Source of the DNA: Rhodospirillaceae bacterium
GTDB taxonomy: Bacteria > Pseudomonadota > Alphaproteobacteria > Rhodospirillales > 2-02-FULL-58-16
DNA length: 6,208 nt
Reading direction: 5' to 3'
Assembly (NCBI GenBank): GCA_013349695.1
Contig: DUZD01000151.1
Span: 1-6,208 of the forward strand
Below, one piece after another: positions 5,447 through 6,208 of the stretch. How positions within the stretch are numbered: the stretch's first letter is position 1; each line of letters starts with the position of its first letter. Below the pieces are notes generated by a model that searched no databases, was not told the origin of the DNA, and was given only the letters and a program-made list of their open reading frames with translations. A program made the translations under genes and the position numbers.

Positions 5447-6208
5447 ATGGCTAAAAAATTAAATCTTGCGGCTTTGAGCTTTCTTGTCGTCGGCAACAAC
5501 GCCCAGGAACGTCAAGCGGCCAAAACCATCCTCCATACACTGGGGGCAAGAAATATTCGCCTCGTTCAAGACGGTTCCGAAGCCATTACGGAAATGAAAA
5601 GATTCCCGGCCGATGTTGTCCTCTGCGAGTGGGACATGTCGCCGGTGAACGGCCTGCAATTCACCCAGCGCATCCGCGCCGAAGGAAAAGGTATCGGTCA
5701 ATTCGCGGCGATCATTGCCTTATGCGGCGAACTGTCGCAACAACTCGTGGTCGAGGCCCGCGACGTGGGGGTGAACGATTTCATCGCCACACCCATGTCG
5801 ATTGGATCGGTGACATCAAGGCTTCACAGAGTTTTTGACAATCCCAGGGACTTCGTGCGTTCCGATACCTATTTCGGACCCGACCGCCGCTGCCGTGACG
5901 CCGCTTTCGAAGGCGATGAGCGGCGGCAAACCACGGCAAAAAGACTTACCCATCCTCTCGCTTCCAAATTCGCAAGCGTCATTCCCGGAAAGCCGAAGCC
6001 CAAAGCCGCCAAGGCGCCACAACCGCGCCCCACGCAACCGCCGCCAGCGATGGCCGCGCCAATGCCCGCCGCCCCCGTGGCGCCACAACCGCGCCCCACG
6101 CAACCGCCGCCAGCGATGGCTGCGCCAATGCCCGCCGCCCCCGTGGCGCCGCAACCGCGCCCCGCGCAACCGCCGCCAGCGATGGCCGCGCCAATGCCCA
6201 CCGCCCCC
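5447..6208 (+). CDS. Degenerate (pseudo-)receiver domain protein with Pro/Ala-rich repeat tail (partial, runs off right edge)
   Basis: 254 codons are visible with no stop. Residues about 10-130 follow the CheY-like receiver fold: FLVVGNNAQERQAAKTIL (beta1-alpha1), ADVVLCEWDMSPVNGLQF (beta3 and loop), IIALCG (beta4), ARDVGVNDFIATP (alpha4-beta5). The canonical residues are all replaced: the acidic pair by G16/N17, the phosphoacceptor Asp by E61, the switch Thr by C93, the Lys by T115. Phosphotransfer is therefore unlikely, and E61 might mimic a phosphorylated state. Then comes FVRSDTYFGPDRRCRD with a second GDERR (about 136-160), a segment I recall from alphaproteobacterial receiver proteins. 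From residue 181 the chain is Lys/Pro then Pro/Ala repeats, probably disordered. ATG 5447 is taken with AAGG (5439-5442) 4 bases upstream; GTG at 5444 is also in frame. No partner kinase is in view. Likely role: protein-protein signalling; target unknown. Confidence 0.85.
   Translation, partial: MAKKLNLAALSFLVVGNNAQERQAAKTILHTLGARNIRLVQDGSEAITEMKRFPADVVLCEWDMSPVNGLQFTQRIRAEGKGIGQFAAIIALCGELSQQLVVEARDVGVNDFIATPMSIGSVTSRLHRVFDNPRDFVRSDTYFGPDRRCRDAAFEGDERRQTTAKRLTHPLASKFASVIPGKPKPKAAKAPQPRPTQPPPAMAAPMPAAPVAPQPRPTQPPPAMAAPMPAAPVAPQPRPAQPPPAMAAPMPTAP
6014..6208 (+). repeat. Tandem 66-bp repeats coding for 22-residue Pro/Ala units
   Basis: Units start at 6014, 6080 and 6146, the third cut by the window edge after 63 bases. 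The encoded unit is APQPRPTQPPPAMAAPMPAAPV. Units 1 and 2 differ at one base, and unit 3 at a few (including T to A and A to T changes at the protein level). Such near-identity suggests recent slippage or recombination, and copy number may vary between strains. More units may follow beyond the edge. Confidence 0.93.

Noticed and set aside
5199..5447. 82-residue plus-strand frame in the divergent gap
   Set aside because: It is Arg-rich and non-descript, has no RBS, and overlaps the start region of the receiver gene.
5869..6201. Minus-strand Gly/Ala-rich frames opposite the receiver-gene tail
   Set aside because: They are mirror images of the 66-bp Pro/Ala repeat and have no independent support.

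Overview
The window is about 6.2 kb of GC-rich, densely coding bacterial DNA, most likely from an alphaproteobacterium, with Rhodospirillales-type organisms the best guess. This rests on protein style: bacterial 46-residue TPRs with NPARFEPDL, a DUF815-type ATPase, and a receiver protein with a YFGPDRR segment. It is an inference from remembered family patterns, not a database match. Both window edges cut through genes, and both cut genes end inside tandem repeats.

Left part, minus strand. A small two-membrane-segment protein (2038-2310) is followed after 4 bp by a large STAND/NLR-like NTPase (2033 to beyond the left edge) with an N-terminal leader, a P-loop domain, a helical middle and near-identical TPRs of 46 residues (138 bp). 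A short Gly/Asn/Val-rich motif beginning RDI occurs in the cytoplasmic-side loop of the membrane protein and again at the extreme N-terminus of the NTPase, just ahead of its ATPase module. This pairing resembles bacterial NLR/effector pairs that communicate through a shared amyloid-like motif. It is the best candidate here for an undescribed conflict or cell-death system, with the TPRs as sensor, the NTPase as switch and the small membrane protein as effector.

Middle. Upstream on the same strand is a complete, textbook alanine dehydrogenase gene (ald, 2408-3532). It is divergent from a plus-strand gene (3701-4795) that joins an N-terminal HTH-like region to a DUF815 AAA+ ATPase. The AT-rich region between them carries a sigma70-like promoter with a perfect palindrome in its spacer, which suggests an operator and possibly autoregulation. 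The ATPase gene ends inside a 73-bp inverted-repeat element (4772-4844), which supplies its stop codon and lies between it and a convergent small gene.

Right part. A small conserved-looking 89-residue protein of unknown function (4858-5127, minus) is separated by a 319-bp non-coding gap from a divergent plus-strand receiver-domain protein (5447 to the right edge). That receiver has lost every canonical phosphotransfer residue and continues into a 22-residue Pro/Ala repeat tail. No rRNA, tRNA, CRISPR array or complete transposase gene was seen.
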